This document shows, piece after piece, positions 13,251 to 25,279 of a stretch of DNA of 64,000 bases. Each line of letters begins with the position of its first letter. Position 1 is the first letter of the stretch. The position numbers were made by a program, and so were the translations under genes. This DNA is from Chaunax sp. Z400 (lineage: Eukaryota; Chordata; Actinopteri; Lophiiformes; Chaunacidae), in assembly GCA_037577475.1 (NCBI GenBank), contig CM075203.1, forward strand, positions 4,977,501 to 5,041,500, given 5' to 3'. Under the pieces are notes generated by a model, which did not search any database, was not told the DNA's origin, and saw only the letters and a list, made by a program, of their open reading frames with translations.

Positions 13251-13290
13251 CTGATATAATCTGATATAATGATGATATAATATAATCAAA
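13251..13290. repeat. Tandem CTGATATAAT and derivatives
   Basis: CTGATATAAT occurs twice head to tail (13251-13270) and is followed by GATGATATAATATAAT, a short degenerate tandem array. Confidence 0.85.
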
Positions 13291-13311
13291 AGTAAACTCA
13301 AACTAAAAGTG

Positions 13312-13372
13312 AGAATAGAATAAAAAGCTTTATTGTCATTGTTTGAATACAACAAAATTTGGAGACCTGCTG
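13312..13372. repeat. Possible retroelement 3' fragment
   Basis: The stretch GCTTTATTGTCATTG followed by a TACAACAAAATTT motif is a string I know from several fish interspersed repeats. It is short and isolated, so the family assignment is tentative. Confidence 0.35.
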
Positions 13373-13379
13373 CCTGAAT

Positions 13380-14430
13380 GTTTTGTACATTGGTCATGGT
13401 TGGATAAAATATTCTATAAATCATTGATGAGCCTCTGGTTTTCTGAATTTGCCAATCTAGAACTAGAACCAAACTGAAATAAAATATGCTCTATGCTCTT
13501 CCTTTGCTTTAATTTAAATTCCAATCCAATTCTCACATATCCAAGTACAAATATGCTGCAAATATTTCTAAGAGCTCCATAATCCTTTCACACCCGTATG
13601 CAATATGTGTATGTTGTTTTAACTATACAGCCATTTTAGTATAGTAAGTATTCCACCTGTTCTTTGAAAAGGCTGATGCCTTAATGACTCTGCTCTGCAC
13701 ACCATGTGATCCCAGCTGCTCTGCTATGTCTAATGTGATCCAGGTATGTGTTGAGCCTTCACTTAACTCTAATCCTTTCACACTTGATACGTTCTTATAT
13801 GCGACTGTAATGCAAACATCATGTAGAGGCGTGCAGTGCTGTTAAATGTGATTGCAAAAGGAGGGGGAGGTAACCATTTAAAGATAAGCTTTGGCCTTAA
13901 ACCCGGTAGAATCCCTTTTCATCTCACTCAAGAGAGCTGCAATAGGATTTAACTTCCATGCTGATTGAGGAACAATATGAAAACAATAAAGCCAAGTATT
14001 TCTTATTTACTGTTTTAGTTTAATGTGTTTTTAAGTGTACTCAAAGGCAGCGCTGCCACATGTCGGGGTGCCTTGCTCTTGTTAATCAAGTGATATAATA
14101 CAGAACAGCTGCTGTGTGCTGTGACTACAACTACTCATCTGGATTGATTTAAAGAAAATGCTAGTACGGGCAGAATGTAAGACATAGACAGAAAGAGAAA
14201 AAAAGAGGAATAAACATGTATGAATACAAAAAATAGGACATTGTTCTTGCATTTCTATGTAACAATTTCTTTAAATTAAACTCTTTAATGATGGGGATAA
14301 TAAAAATGAGAGAAACCAGCAAATACATGCAAGATTTTGAAAGTGTCACTCCCAGAAAAACACATGAAAGATCACTGATTGCTGATGTAGCTCGAGCAGC
14401 AAGTTCATAGCTTTTTTTAGTTCTAGTTTT
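13380..14430. other. Non-coding, nothing recognised
   Basis: AT-rich sequence with no frame above about 62 codons. No RNA gene or identifiable repeat was seen. Confidence 0.5.
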
Positions 14431-14439
14431 TTTTTAGTT

Positions 14440-14662
14440 CCCTGAGAAATTAAACAAAACGTTGAAAAAAGTGATACAAATCCTGGATCTGTCCCCTTAA
14501 TGCTGATTCAGACCAAAATTTAATGGGATCTGCTGTGGCCAAAGACCCAGCCTTCCCCTACGTTTCATGGAAATCCGTTCAGTAGTTTTTGCATAATCCT
14601 GCTGACAAACCCACAAACAAATGCACATGGGTGGAAACATTGGTGGAGGTAACAATAATTTA
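14440..14662. repeat. Teleost interspersed repeat, degraded
   Basis: The core GAAATCCGTTCAGTAGTTTT, followed by GCATAATCCTGCTGACAAAC, CCACAAAC and a closing GGTGGAGGTAA, matches a repeat very widespread in fish genomes. The upstream part (AATTTAATGGG, TGTGGCCAAAGACCCA) also fits that pattern. The class is unsettled (MITE or SINE-like) and it has no coding capacity. Confidence 0.6.
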
Positions 14663-14879
14663 CAAACCTTAGCATTAATCAAGTCACTTCATTATTACAT
14701 TTCCATGAAGCAGTCTGTAAATGTGTGCTTTTACACCAAGGATAATCTTTACCTAGTACAGTTTTTTTTTTTTTTACATATGCTGTTATAATTAAGCACA
14801 TTGCTATTTTTCATTTGCATTTGTAATATCCCCCCATATTGATATCCCCTTTGGATTACACGATTTTTAATGAACTCGA

Positions 14880-15045
14880 TATCAGTGGGAATAATCGCAG
14901 TAATTGTCATCCACTGAATGTTAATCATATATTGCTGCTCTGGCTGTAATTACTGCCATGCTGCAAGGTCCTGCATTCATTAAGGTAATTAATTAGCCAT
15001 ACTCTCAATAATACCAGATTTTTCTCAGCTGAGAGTGTGATGATG
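14880..15045. promoter_or_regulatory. Candidate conserved non-coding element
   Basis: This patch packs TAATTACTGCC, CATTAAGGTAATTAATTAGCC and TTAATCATAT homeodomain-type sites close together. It ends in a 12-base perfect palindrome TCTCAGCTGAGA (about 15024-15035) centred on a CAGCTG E-box. It is non-repetitive and looks like a developmental enhancer. No conservation data are available, so this is inference from motif density only. Confidence 0.28.
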
Positions 15046-15049
15046 GGGA

Positions 15050-15560
15050 AAAAATGTTAAAAGAGAGATTATATTGTAATTATGTGCAAATAAAGAATCA
15101 CTTTAAAAAAAATATTTTAGGAAAAATTGTCTGCAAATTGGTCTTTTTTACATTCTGTTTATTTGGATTTGCAGCCTATTTTTGTCTTACTTGAAAAAAG
15201 CTGTTGTTGATATGTGTGCTATATATAAAAAGGGCTCACACTACAGTTGATGGTGACTAGATTATAAATCTGATCTTTTTCCTTGACTGTTCACACTCAT
15301 CTTTGCATGTATCTGACATCAGTGTGAAGAGATCTGTACCACGACCCAACATTTACTACAAACACTGCTGAACAACAGAAAATGTCCTTCATCAAAACAA
15401 ATGAAATAGTGGTGCAGGCATTCATTTCCTAAAATGTTTTAGGAACAGCAATGTGGTGACATCTCATCAGCTTTTTTAGACTGAAGGCAAGAAGGCAAAA
15501 AGGGCTTTTAATGAAGCCTCTCCACATTGATCCACTGTAATTACTGAAACATGACTGGAC
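15050..15560. other. Non-coding, nothing recognised
   Basis: AT-rich sequence with A and T runs and no meaningful open frame. Confidence 0.5.
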
Positions 15561-15564
15561 TTGG

Positions 15565-15665
15565 TCCTTGGTTCTTAGAAGGTTCCTGAGTCCAACCAGT
15601 TCTGAACTGGCTCCAGCACCAGCCAGGAACTAGCACCTGGTTCGTTTTGGTGGAAAAGGGGCATC
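15565..15665 (-). mobile_element. MITE-like terminus
   Basis: Read from the right end on the minus strand, it begins CCCCTTTTCCACCAAAACGA, then ACCAGGTGCTAGTTCCTGGC, and continues with GCTGGAGCCAGTTC. This is typical of one end of a fish non-autonomous DNA transposon (hAT or related, as remembered). It is a solo end: no partner inverted terminus was found nearby. Confidence 0.5.
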
Positions 15666-15669
15666 AGAA

Positions 15670-17045
15670 GTAGGGATGCATTTTCATCCAGTATTACATG
15701 CCAAGAGGTTGAGTATTTAATTCAAAAATTACAATGCTGCAGTGAAATGTTTCTTTAAACTTTCTGAGCATGTACTCCAAGGGGAATGGAAAGTCTTTCA
15801 GCGATATGAAAATCACAGCGTTTGCCCTCTTATTAACTTGGTCTAAGGATCATTTCACTTTGAACCCTCCGAGCCGTGGGTGCTGATGAGTCAAAGCTCC
15901 CCCGACGAGAGTGTAATTACAATGTGTGTGTGAGTTATGTGCTGGAATTTAAATAACCTATCATGTGTTTCCTGGAGAGGGCCGTGCTTTGTGCTCATTT
16001 GATCCCACAGAGTCCCTTCATGTCAGCTTGGAAGAGGAGACAAGATTGGAAGATGCTGAGTTATCCTTAATTGTACGCCCATCGCGCTATTTCCTTAGAA
16101 GAGAATGTTACTGGCATTTGCCGGGATTTATCTTATTTGCATTTCAGGTCGTACTACTTATCAAACAAGAATGGAAGCTTACCGACATAGAGAAGATTAT
16201 CTCACACATTCACAGCAGATCAAAAGAGGGATTCTTTTCATGCGAGCTGTTCTTTCCTCTTTGTTTTTTTCAAACACAGATTTAGAGACCATCATCGCAT
16301 GTCAGACGACGCCAAAGACGAAACAGACAGACGACTTGAAAGCTGAAAATTGTTGTGACTCCTGCTTTTTCAAAGAGATATGATACAGCAGTCTTCTCTC
16401 AGCACCCCGACCGCATTAAATCTAAAACACACATGTTTTGCAAACAAAGTCTTGTGTGCAATATTCTGTAGCTACATTTGCCAGGTATGTGTGCTACCCT
16501 GTGTGGTACTTTTCTCATTATTCTGGATGTATTTGATAACTCTGAGAGTGAAAACAGGACGAACAACAGCGCAAACATGCCCCGAGTCTGTCACTTTCAG
16601 CTCAGCGGTTGCTCACTTGTGTAATCCGAACAGACAGGAAGTGCATAACAAGCGCTGGCAGAGAATGATAAGGTTTGTCTCACTGTTCAGCTGTTAATGC
16701 TTCAGCTTTACTGGAGTGGCACATGGCAGGAAGGTAGAACTAAATGTCAGTGATGAGTTTGGGGAGGGAGAGAGAGAGAGTTGGGGATGTTTTGTAGAGT
16801 AAGAGAGAGATCTCAAACTTCCTCAAGTACCACTTTCTCCTCCCTTGTTCACGCTTTTCCATTATCTGCTCATTCATCAGTTTTCATTTACAGATCTAAA
16901 TCTAGGTCTCGCTGTTTGTTTGAAATAGACATATGGGAGAAGCCAACCTTGACCAGCTAGTCTGTCAGGGAAAAAAAAACAGGACACCGTGCTTTTATTC
17001 ACAATGCAGCCTCATAGGCTGAGAGGATGGATTTCAACAGAACAA
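15670..17045. other. Non-coding, nothing recognised
   Basis: Frames of up to 106 codons overlap one another at 15965-16700 but have no domain features. A GA-rich patch lies at about 16765-16780. No transposon end was recognised before 17052. Confidence 0.5.
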
Positions 17046-17054
17046 TCCACTCAT

Positions 17055-17237
17055 GTGGGAAGGCTTTCTACAAGATTTTTGGAGTGCGTCTGTGGGAATT
17101 TTAGAACATTCATCCAGAAGAGCATTTGTGAGGTCAGGCACTGATGTTGGGCGAGAAGGCCCGGCTCGCAATCTCCGTTCCCGGTCATCCCAAAGGTGTT
17201 CGATGGGGTTGAGGTCAGGGCTCTGTGCAGGCCAGTC
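17055..17237 (-). pseudogene. Tc1/mariner-like transposase C-terminal relic
   Basis: Read on the minus strand from 17237, the first codons give DWPAQSPDLNPIEHLWD, the hallmark C-terminal catalytic block of Tc1-family DDE transposases; the E in NPIE is the third catalytic acidic residue of the DD34E triad. The segment continues through TSVPDLTNALLDE and IPTDALQ, again as in the family. An extra A in a five-A run (17076-17080) shifts the frame, so the expected NLVESLP segment is found in the next frame. Only about 61 codons remain of a protein normally around 340 residues long, with no inverted terminal repeats in view. It is dead. A homologous relic lies at 47430-47715 on the same strand. Confidence 0.9.
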
Positions 17238-17244
17238 AAGTCAA

Positions 17245-20200
17245 GCAGTGTGTGGGATCCTCTTCTCTCAGGACCATTTAAACCAATGAAAATCAAAATA
17301 AAATGGCAAATAGAGTTTAAATGCAGGTGATCTCAAGTGCCTCCTTGCCAGCAGACACAGTATCCCATTATTTATTCTGGAGCAAGTGGCCCACACAAAG
17401 CCAGTAACCACTGTGGGTCCCGACAGAGTTCTCAAAAAGCTTCTGAAATGTTTGCTGAAACCACAAATGCTTGAATTTGTGACTTTTGAAAATAACTGAG
17501 GTAGGTTGGAAATGTTTCTTTCCCAGTCTCTGACTCAGAGTATTTGTGTTTCAAAGAAAATACTCCGGAGCTAACCCGAAATTATATTTGGCAGAGAAAT
17601 TTGTTCGATTCTCACACATCTATAGTGAAACGATTTGAATGTAGCCTCTCAAACCATATACACAAGGAAAATATATATGTAGAAAAACTCTGTGAATGAA
17701 GTTTTAGTCTTGTTTTGAAGTTTTGTCTGTAAGGATTCATTCATCCATCCAGCCGACCTTCCTACTGAGCCATGAGAGTCTTCTTCATTATCTGTTGAAT
17801 GCTTGCCTCATTTGCCTGCTCGGCCCTGCCTTGTTTGAGGGGATTTGAGCGGCGAGATTGCCAATCCCAATTTTGAACATGAATCAGCATCCAGAGGGAA
17901 GGCCTCCTGGATTCTCAGCCTCTTTCTTATGATAATGGTCCAATCAGTATGGCCGGAATGATGAAAATGCCAGCCGTCTTATCTCAGTGGGACAGCTTGG
18001 CGCTGGAGAGGGAGGCCGGTCAGAAAGACAACAAGAATCTGTTTTGAAATAAGGAGTTTGCAGCTCTCATTTTCTGCAAGCTAGTTATAGCAGTATCTGT
18101 GTCTTCTATGTGTGTTTGTGGATATGTGAGGTAAATAGGATAAAGAGGATGCTTTGGAATGGTTGTGTGATGTTGATATTTGCATGAATGCACACTCGAG
18201 GAACAGGTGTATAGGATGTGTTTGTGCATGTTTGTAGGTTTGCGGTGTTTATGCTTGAATATGTCTTTATGGTGCGTTTGTGCAAAACACAGAGAAATGG
18301 TCTCACATTTCTGAGAGTGATAACTTTTCCATTCGAGGACCGAAACTCACGCACATGCACACATCAGCTTCATGTGTGAAAATTTGTTTGGCAGTGACGG
18401 CATCTGTTTTGCACATTTGAATCATCCTTACGGAAACTTCAGCGTCATGTAGATCTGAACTGAAAACCTGTGTGCACATGATTTCTTTATGCAACCTCCT
18501 CCTGTGCTCATCTGTGCTTGAAACTGATTGCATGATATGACATAAGCGTCCGTGTGTGTGTGTGTCATCACCCATGCCAATGTCACGGCAACAGGTGCTC
18601 CGAGTAATCGTAAGTGGGCAGTGCACGGATTCTGTCACACTGCAGACAGGTTCACCTATGGAAGGTATAATTTATTTGGAAGGAATGAAACACGTTGAAC
18701 TATCAGCCAGGTAGAAGTTCTTGCCAGCTGGGGAGGAGCAAAAGATGGGACTGGATGGGAATTGGCTGTGCGTCCATCACGGTACATGAGAGCTAGAGTT
18801 ACAGTCAGGGCATTATGCCAGCTTATGGGGCTAAGCAGGGGGTACTGTCTGTCACTCTGCTGGTACTTGGAGAGGACTCGGGCAGGACTAGACACACAGC
18901 TGTTCCTGGCTGCTCTGCACCAGACACTCAGGCGTCCAATAAAACTGCATGTGATGAATGTGTGTTTTTGTGTCTGTGTTAATATTTGTCTTACTGGAGT
19001 GCCTGTTTAGGTCGCCCATAGCCGATTATGTATATCTGTGTGTCAGTGAACAAATATGTGGATACGAATGGGAATGCCCTCATCTCATCGCATGTCTCTG
19101 ATATGGTGACTGGAAGCGGTAACTTATCCAAAAAGTCTCCCCAGGGCTGCAGCTTTGTAATGAGAGGCCATTATCACTAGAGAGTACAGCACTGTCACTA
19201 CCCAGGAATAGCCATATGACGCTCGTATCTGCAAATTAAATTCTCTTCCCCTTCAGTCTCTCTTGCTACCCATTACCTCAAATGTTCCTGGCCAGGCTTT
19301 ATCCCCCCCCCCCCACCTTCCTGTTTATCTCTTTTCCCGTCAGGAGTTTTCGTCCAAACTGCTCCGTATTTCTCCCTAATGCCTAGGGATTGGCAGGGCC
19401 CAGGTGGGATTGTGCTTGTCATTGGCGCCGGTCGGAGTGGATAACAAGCGGACAGAGGAGCGCGGTGATTATGAGGCCTCCCCTCCTTAAGACACAAACA
19501 AAAAAACAAAAAACAAAAAAAAAAGCTCACTCCATCAGAGGATAGGAATGGGGTGTGCAGTGTGCCAGCAGAGCTCCATCCCATGAGCTCATTTTCTATA
19601 AGTGTGAGTGTGGAGAAGAGTTGGACACCATATCCATAGCAGAGCGCATGTGTTGTGTTTGTGACCTTTGTGCCTGCTCGGGTTGCGCTGTATGTAATTT
19701 CTTTACCGTGACGTAATGTACATAATCATTAGCACAAGGTTGCAGATGAATATGGAAACAACTAAGAAAAAAGAAAAAACTAATTCTGGTCTCAAAGCAC
19801 CAATTGAAAAGTAGAATGAATGACAGGAGGAGCACTAAAAGTTCTCTTTCCTCATACCATCCATCTTAGTTTGCTTTTGAGTTTTCTTTTCAACATCTTC
19901 CCTGATTTTTTTTTTTTCTCTGAAATTTAAATCCCACTCTATTTATAGGCTAAGAGGGAAGAGGATACGGCGCTGTTGACTTTCATTTACCCTGTAGGAG
20001 GCTATTTGCATTGGCCGACTTCCAGCTCCACCAACCAATAGCAGCAGTTCTGCAGAAGCTGATTCAAAAGAGAAACTTTACTGCGTGGACACGGAGGAGA
20101 GAGGCTGTTTGTGCGTGCAAGGAGCTGCAGTCCTTTCCCTTCTGTGCGTCCTTATCAGGCCTCAACACAAAGCCGGGCCTCAACGCTCTGAACTGGAGGG

Positions 20201-21630
20201 AGGGCAAATGCAGCTATAGGAATATGTGCTGAGAATGAATGAATGAATACCCCAATATTTACAGCTCATCCCTGTAATGGAAGTATTTGTAGATACTACA
20301 AACATTGCAGTGAAATTAAATTAATAATGCAACAAATAAAGTGATAAAATCATGGATGAATTAAAGATGAACAAGACAAACTTGTGTTTTTTTGTCACAT
20401 GTGTCTGCTGAGCACACAGACATCCAGACACACATATTTTCACCTCACTGTGCCAGTGCATCTGCCCAAAAGTGGCTCAGGCCACCCGTCATCATTGTCC
20501 CAACCTCAGACATATGTGGCACAGATCATACACCAGAGCAGCGAGAGCGACTGAAACTAAGTGGCCTCAGTGCATCGACTATCATGACCTCAAAGGCCTT
20601 CCAGCTGTGGGACACCTGGAGCCCTGAGCTCATGACTCAGGACAGGAAGGACACATCAATAAACTCTTACCATCCTCCAAAACATCCACCCAAAACATCC
20701 AATGATGCCGTCGTATTGGTCCGTGTTCAAAGAACACGAGAGCTCATCAATCATCGATTGGCTCACATTTTTATTTGTCGTGTCAAACATTTGAACACTT
20801 TGCCCCGTTGCACTTCCAAGCTTCCTTTTCTTCCTCTGCCATTAACAGTCGATTCTCCATGGCGCCACCCAGTTTTAGCATGCGGCAGATGCACAGCTTG
20901 CAGAAGAAGAAAAAAAACCCCACTTCCTTCTCTTTGAGAGCTGCAAGCAGGTGTGAAAACAAGCTCATGGAGAGGAGGAGGAATGGGGAAAGGAGGAGGA
21001 GGAGGAGGAAAGAGAGCGGGAGGAAGAGGTGAGGTAGACTTTAATCTATAAAACATGTTTAGTTTGACTATATATTCATTACATTCAAATAATATATATC
21101 AATTCATGTTTTTGCATCCGAAACCCCCAAAATATCAGGTTGATGCGATCAGGTAAAATATTAATTTAAACCAATAAATAATAGGTTTAAGTGAACAAAT
21201 GGTTGGTAACTATGAACTATAAATGGCTACTGCATTGAATGCATTCATTTTGTATATTTCTACAATGATTCTTCTGTCTTTAAATGTAAAATTGGATGTT
21301 AAAAAGACTAAAGATGTGGCCACTAGAATTCTATATTCTTAGGTTACTGTTAATACTGAACAAACCTCAAAGTAATAACATGTTAGACACTGTAGACACT
21401 CTAATGGACACACAAAATTCCAGTCAAAAAAATTACTTTAAATGCTTGAAAAGGTTGTTTAACAAATAAAACTTGTTAAAAAAAACATTCTTCCACACTC
21501 AAAAAAATGTATTTCATTCATTTTGAAATGACTTTTTAAAAATACCTTTTTAAGAAGCTTTATTCATCAATGACCTAAACTCACTTTGCTCATGGCTATT
21601 AGGTTTTCAGCCTTATAGCCATTCTCAGAC
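17245..21630. other. Non-coding with simple repeats
   Basis: Contains (GT)-rich sequence at about 18550-18565, a C12 run at 19303-19314, A-rich sequence at 19498-19525 and GGA-rich sequence at about 20976-21012. The 181-codon plus frame at 20392-20937 has no recognisable domain and overlaps antisense frames; I regard it as chance. Confidence 0.5.
19303..19314. repeat. C12 homopolymer
   Basis: A run of twelve C bases, prone to sequencing or slippage error. Confidence 0.95.
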
Positions 21631-21639
21631 AAAACCCTG

Positions 21640-21935
21640 TGGACAGAACAACAACAAAAACAATGGTGGACTATCCGGTTTTGTTTGTGCTGCTCCTCCA
21701 CTATAGATTTGCTACTGTGATCTTTCTCTGTGGTGTTGATTTTTAAAAGTTACCCCGCCTACTACTGCCCTGGCAAGCACACTACAGCGTTTCAGTCGTT
21801 TTTGTGGATCCACGTGGACAAGGATCGTTCCCACAACGTTGTTGTATGAATGCAAAGTTTTTGTAAAATGCAAAGGAAAAACCTATCTGTTTTTAGCCAA
21901 ACCGTTGTCACATTAACGGGGCTGTGGGGTTCTTG
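21640..21935. mobile_element. DNA-transposon-derived repeat, degraded
   Basis: Segments such as CAATGGTGGACTATCCGG, CGCCTACTACTGCCCTGGCA, GATCCACGTGGACAAGGATC and GCCAAACCGTTGTC occur in the same order as in a widespread fish repeat that I remember. The element carries no open frame. The superfamily is not certain, and no target duplication was identified. Confidence 0.5.
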
Positions 21936-21939
21936 GCTC

Positions 21940-22960
21940 CTTGACGTGGCAGAAGCCCATTAATCATTCCTGCTCACTGACAGGACCTCTGCAACACACA
22001 GACGCACACACTTACACCCACACACACATACAAACATGCATGAGCACCCAAACATCCGTGCAGCCGCCCCTGCTGCCACATGCACAGAGGAACACGCCCT
22101 TATTTTACACAAACATGACCAATAATCAACCCACACACACACACACAGGCATGTCCATCCCATCCAACCATGTATTCATCCTTCTTACAGGATGTATTCA
22201 TCCATTTCTCCATCTTCCTGCTTTGGTAATCGCTGACGACTGCTCATGATCCATCAAATCTGCTTCTATTTCTTTCTCCGTTTGGCAGCTGCTGGAAGAG
22301 AATGCAATCTCAACATCACACCAAAGAAAATAAACTGAGGGTGAAATCCTACATGAACTGTGAAATGACGTCAAAACAAAAAAGGAATGGGAGACAATGA
22401 ACCAGATGTTTGTCAGTAAGCACACTGTTTCACAGAGGACTGTGAGACAGAGAGGCTTAAAATAGAACTGATTTTAAACCTGAACCAGTGAAAAGACTTT
22501 CTGACAGAGGACAGAAAACAGCTTTACTCATAATACCTCATATGTTGCTGGTTTAGCCCGAGCATGGATAACATGTCTCTCCATGCGTCGATGATGTGTA
22601 ATGTATATTATAAAACAGTTCTGAATATACATACAGTTAAGGATATCTGTCATGAATGACTTTGTACAATAAACAATCATTTTAATAAATGAAACACTCA
22701 AAGAACTAGACAGTATTTGTAGAGATTTTTGGGAACTTTAAAAATTCTACAACAAAAACTTTGATTTAAAATGTTTCCACATTTCTGTTTTTCTTTTTTT
22801 CTTTTTTATATTGTGAAGTTGTGATAACAAATCAAATAACAAATATATACCAAACAACTGGGACAGACATACAAAAGTGTGTGTGATGTGTGAGGAGTGT
22901 GATATGGGAAGCAGCGACAGATAACATGGTATTAATAATAAACAGTGCTGCTATAAACTA
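21940..22960. other. Non-coding with CA-rich patches
   Basis: CA-rich tracts lie at about 22000-22030 and 22130-22147. The frames here are translations of those tracts. Nothing else was recognised. Confidence 0.5.
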
Positions 22961-22969
22961 ACATATAAA

Positions 22970-23195
22970 TACATGACTTAACATAAACACCAGTATAGTA
23001 ATATATAATATAAAAATAGGATAGAAGGTTCAGGACATATTCTCATTTGATATGTGAAAATATATGATGATATAATAGGAGTATATATTATTATATTCTA
23101 CATATGTATATATGTACAGACATAGATAATTATAATCTAAATATATAAGATGTTATAGTAATAATATAATAATAATAATAATAATAATAATAAGA
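22970..23195. repeat. AT-rich low-complexity patch with (AAT)n
   Basis: Dense TATAT and TAATAT runs end in a (TAA)n tract at 23166-23193 of about nine units. It is a likely slippage hotspot. Confidence 0.85.
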
Positions 23196-23199
23196 TAAT

Positions 23200-25225
23200 T
23201 GTGAAACTATCACATTTGCATTCCATATTATTTACAACTAAATCAGATAACTTAGAAATATTTATCATTTGGATTTTTAATGTTTCGTAATTAATTAGGA
23301 GGAGGGAGGCTAAGCCAGACAGTAAAATAGATGTATTTCTTGTGTCATTCTCATAGTTCCACTGGTACTAAGAAATATTTTCCCTTTATGTCACTTTGAA
23401 AAAGATGGTACCATTTCAGTCAACTGTCAGTCAACTTCATGACAGTGTGATAACCGAAGTCTCCACTAGGGGCTATCTACTCCACAGGTTTCTCCATGTG
23501 AGAACAGAAGCTGCTCCAAGCTTCAGTCAGCAAACGCTTCTCATGACAAAGGAATAAAGATTGAATATATTACAGAAAGTCTATCATTCCAGCGGTGTGC
23601 ATTTCACTGTTGGATCCATCAGAGTTTTGACTGAATGAAGGAAAAGAGAAGAGACAGAAACCTGAAGAAACATCTCGAATTAGAAGCAGCACGACCGCAA
23701 TTTTCCACATTAATCCCGTATGTGCGTTTGGGCTGTTTTTCATTTCTGTGTGAAAATAAGGAATGTGTCTGGTTTTTTTCCCCTGTTCAAAGAGACAGTG
23801 ATTACTAAGCAAAATCATCGACTGAGATGAGACGGCAGAATGAACAAATTATACCCCTGTTTTTTGGGGGGGTTTTTTTGCAACTGGATTCAAGTTGGAG
23901 ACAAATAAAATATGCACCGCATGTGTTTTAACTCTTTCGGGAAACACAGAGCGGTTGGTGAACCATCAACATGGCGTGAGACATGCCTCGGTTGCAGCAG
24001 TGAATGTAAACAATTGCGGTTTGAGTGCATGAGAAACAGATGGGGGGGGGGGGGATACAAAGTTGAAGACGTGTTGTTTTGTTTGTCACATCGTCAGCGA
24101 GGACCGGTGAGAGAATGAAGAATGGATGCTCAGTTGGAGAGAGAAGAATGGATGGGGAGATGCTGGAGGCGAGAGAAAATTGGATGGAGCTTGTAAAACT
24201 GAGCAGATTAGAGCAGACAGCGAAAAAAACAGAGTTTACAGAACAGTACTGAGGTGGATAAGAAAGTAGAGCGGCGTTAAAAGTGGGACTACATGCAAAA
24301 ATAAAGATGTTGCAGGAAAGAAGTGGTGTGATGCCAAAAAGAGGAGGAAAACACAGGGTGATGATCCAGCGAGGAAAGCTAGAAGCAATATAAAACCCAA
24401 GAATAGGACCAAATTTAGAGAGCATCCTCTTGGTAATATTCCCCTCTCTGCTTTTCACCTTTGTATGGCAGAAATTATAAGATTAATGAGGCAACTCTTT
24501 CCCCGAGTCTTCCTGCCATCTGCCCCTTCAAAGGGATTTCATTGGTTGAAGGAGCAATCACAGGGAGAGAGGTACTAGAAAATGCCTCCAAGGGATGTCA
24601 GTGCTAATAGTTTCCTATTTTGCCAAATCAAACAGGTTACATCTCATAGGGCTGTTAAAACATAACCCTGGATGTCTCATACAACGTGAAAAGACTTGAT
24701 CTATCCTCATAAGAACCCTGAGGAGTCATTGATCCCAGTTTGGAAACGTCTTGTTCAGCCCAAGAATAACCAGATGTTTTGATTCTAATATTCTATAATC
24801 CATTTACTGACTGGCAGCAGAGAGAGATTATGATACTCATAGCTAGACATCTCATCTGTCAGAAATTACTCAAAACCAATGCGATGGCTATAAAGGATCT
24901 AGTTTAAGGCTTTAAAACGAGAGCAGATAGAATCACGTTCGATCAGATGTTTGAAAAGTAGCAACTTTGACGTGATTATTAAAGTAATATGTATTCAGAG
25001 ACTAAAATAGATCCGACTTTGACTCTGTTTTCATAAATATGATTGTTGCCGGGACAACAGAGGGGGAGAAATAAAACTTCTTCTAAAAGCGATCTCTCTC
25101 TTTTTGCCAGTGTATTTACATGTGCAAAAGTCACCATCAAACTGGATTAGGGGAATAGGATTGCAATGCTCGCCTTTGATCTGCCAGATTACAGTAAATC
25201 TTCCATGGCACGGAATGAAAAGTTA
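23200..25225. other. Non-coding, nothing recognised
   Basis: Includes a G13 run at 24042-24054 and a purine-rich stretch at about 24100-24360. The antisense of that stretch gives a 176-codon frame (23928-24458, minus) that is Ser/Pro/Phe-rich and lacks any domain. Confidence 0.5.
24042..24054. repeat. G13 homopolymer
   Basis: Thirteen consecutive G bases, potentially G-quadruplex-prone only in combination with neighbouring G runs, which are absent here. Confidence 0.95.
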
Positions 25226-25227
25226 GC

Positions 25228-25230
25228 AGA

Positions 25231-25277
<47 letters not shown>
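25228..25277. repeat. (GA)n microsatellite
   Basis: An almost pure AG tract, uninterrupted from 25239 to 25277. It is a polypurine sequence of about 50 bases. Confidence 0.96.

Positions 25278-25279
<2 letters not shown>

Noticed and set aside
17053..17289. Plus-strand 78-codon frame over the Tc1 relic
   Set aside because: It is the shadow of the transposase remnant, which reads on the minus strand.
20392..20937. 181-codon plus-strand open frame as a gene
   Set aside because: Its composition is unremarkable, no motif is seen, and antisense frames overlap it; it starts in ordinary AT-rich DNA.
23928..24458. 176-codon minus-strand frame, hydrophobic and Ser-rich
   Set aside because: It is the antisense of a purine-rich stretch, which produces Ser/Phe/Pro-rich frames by chance.
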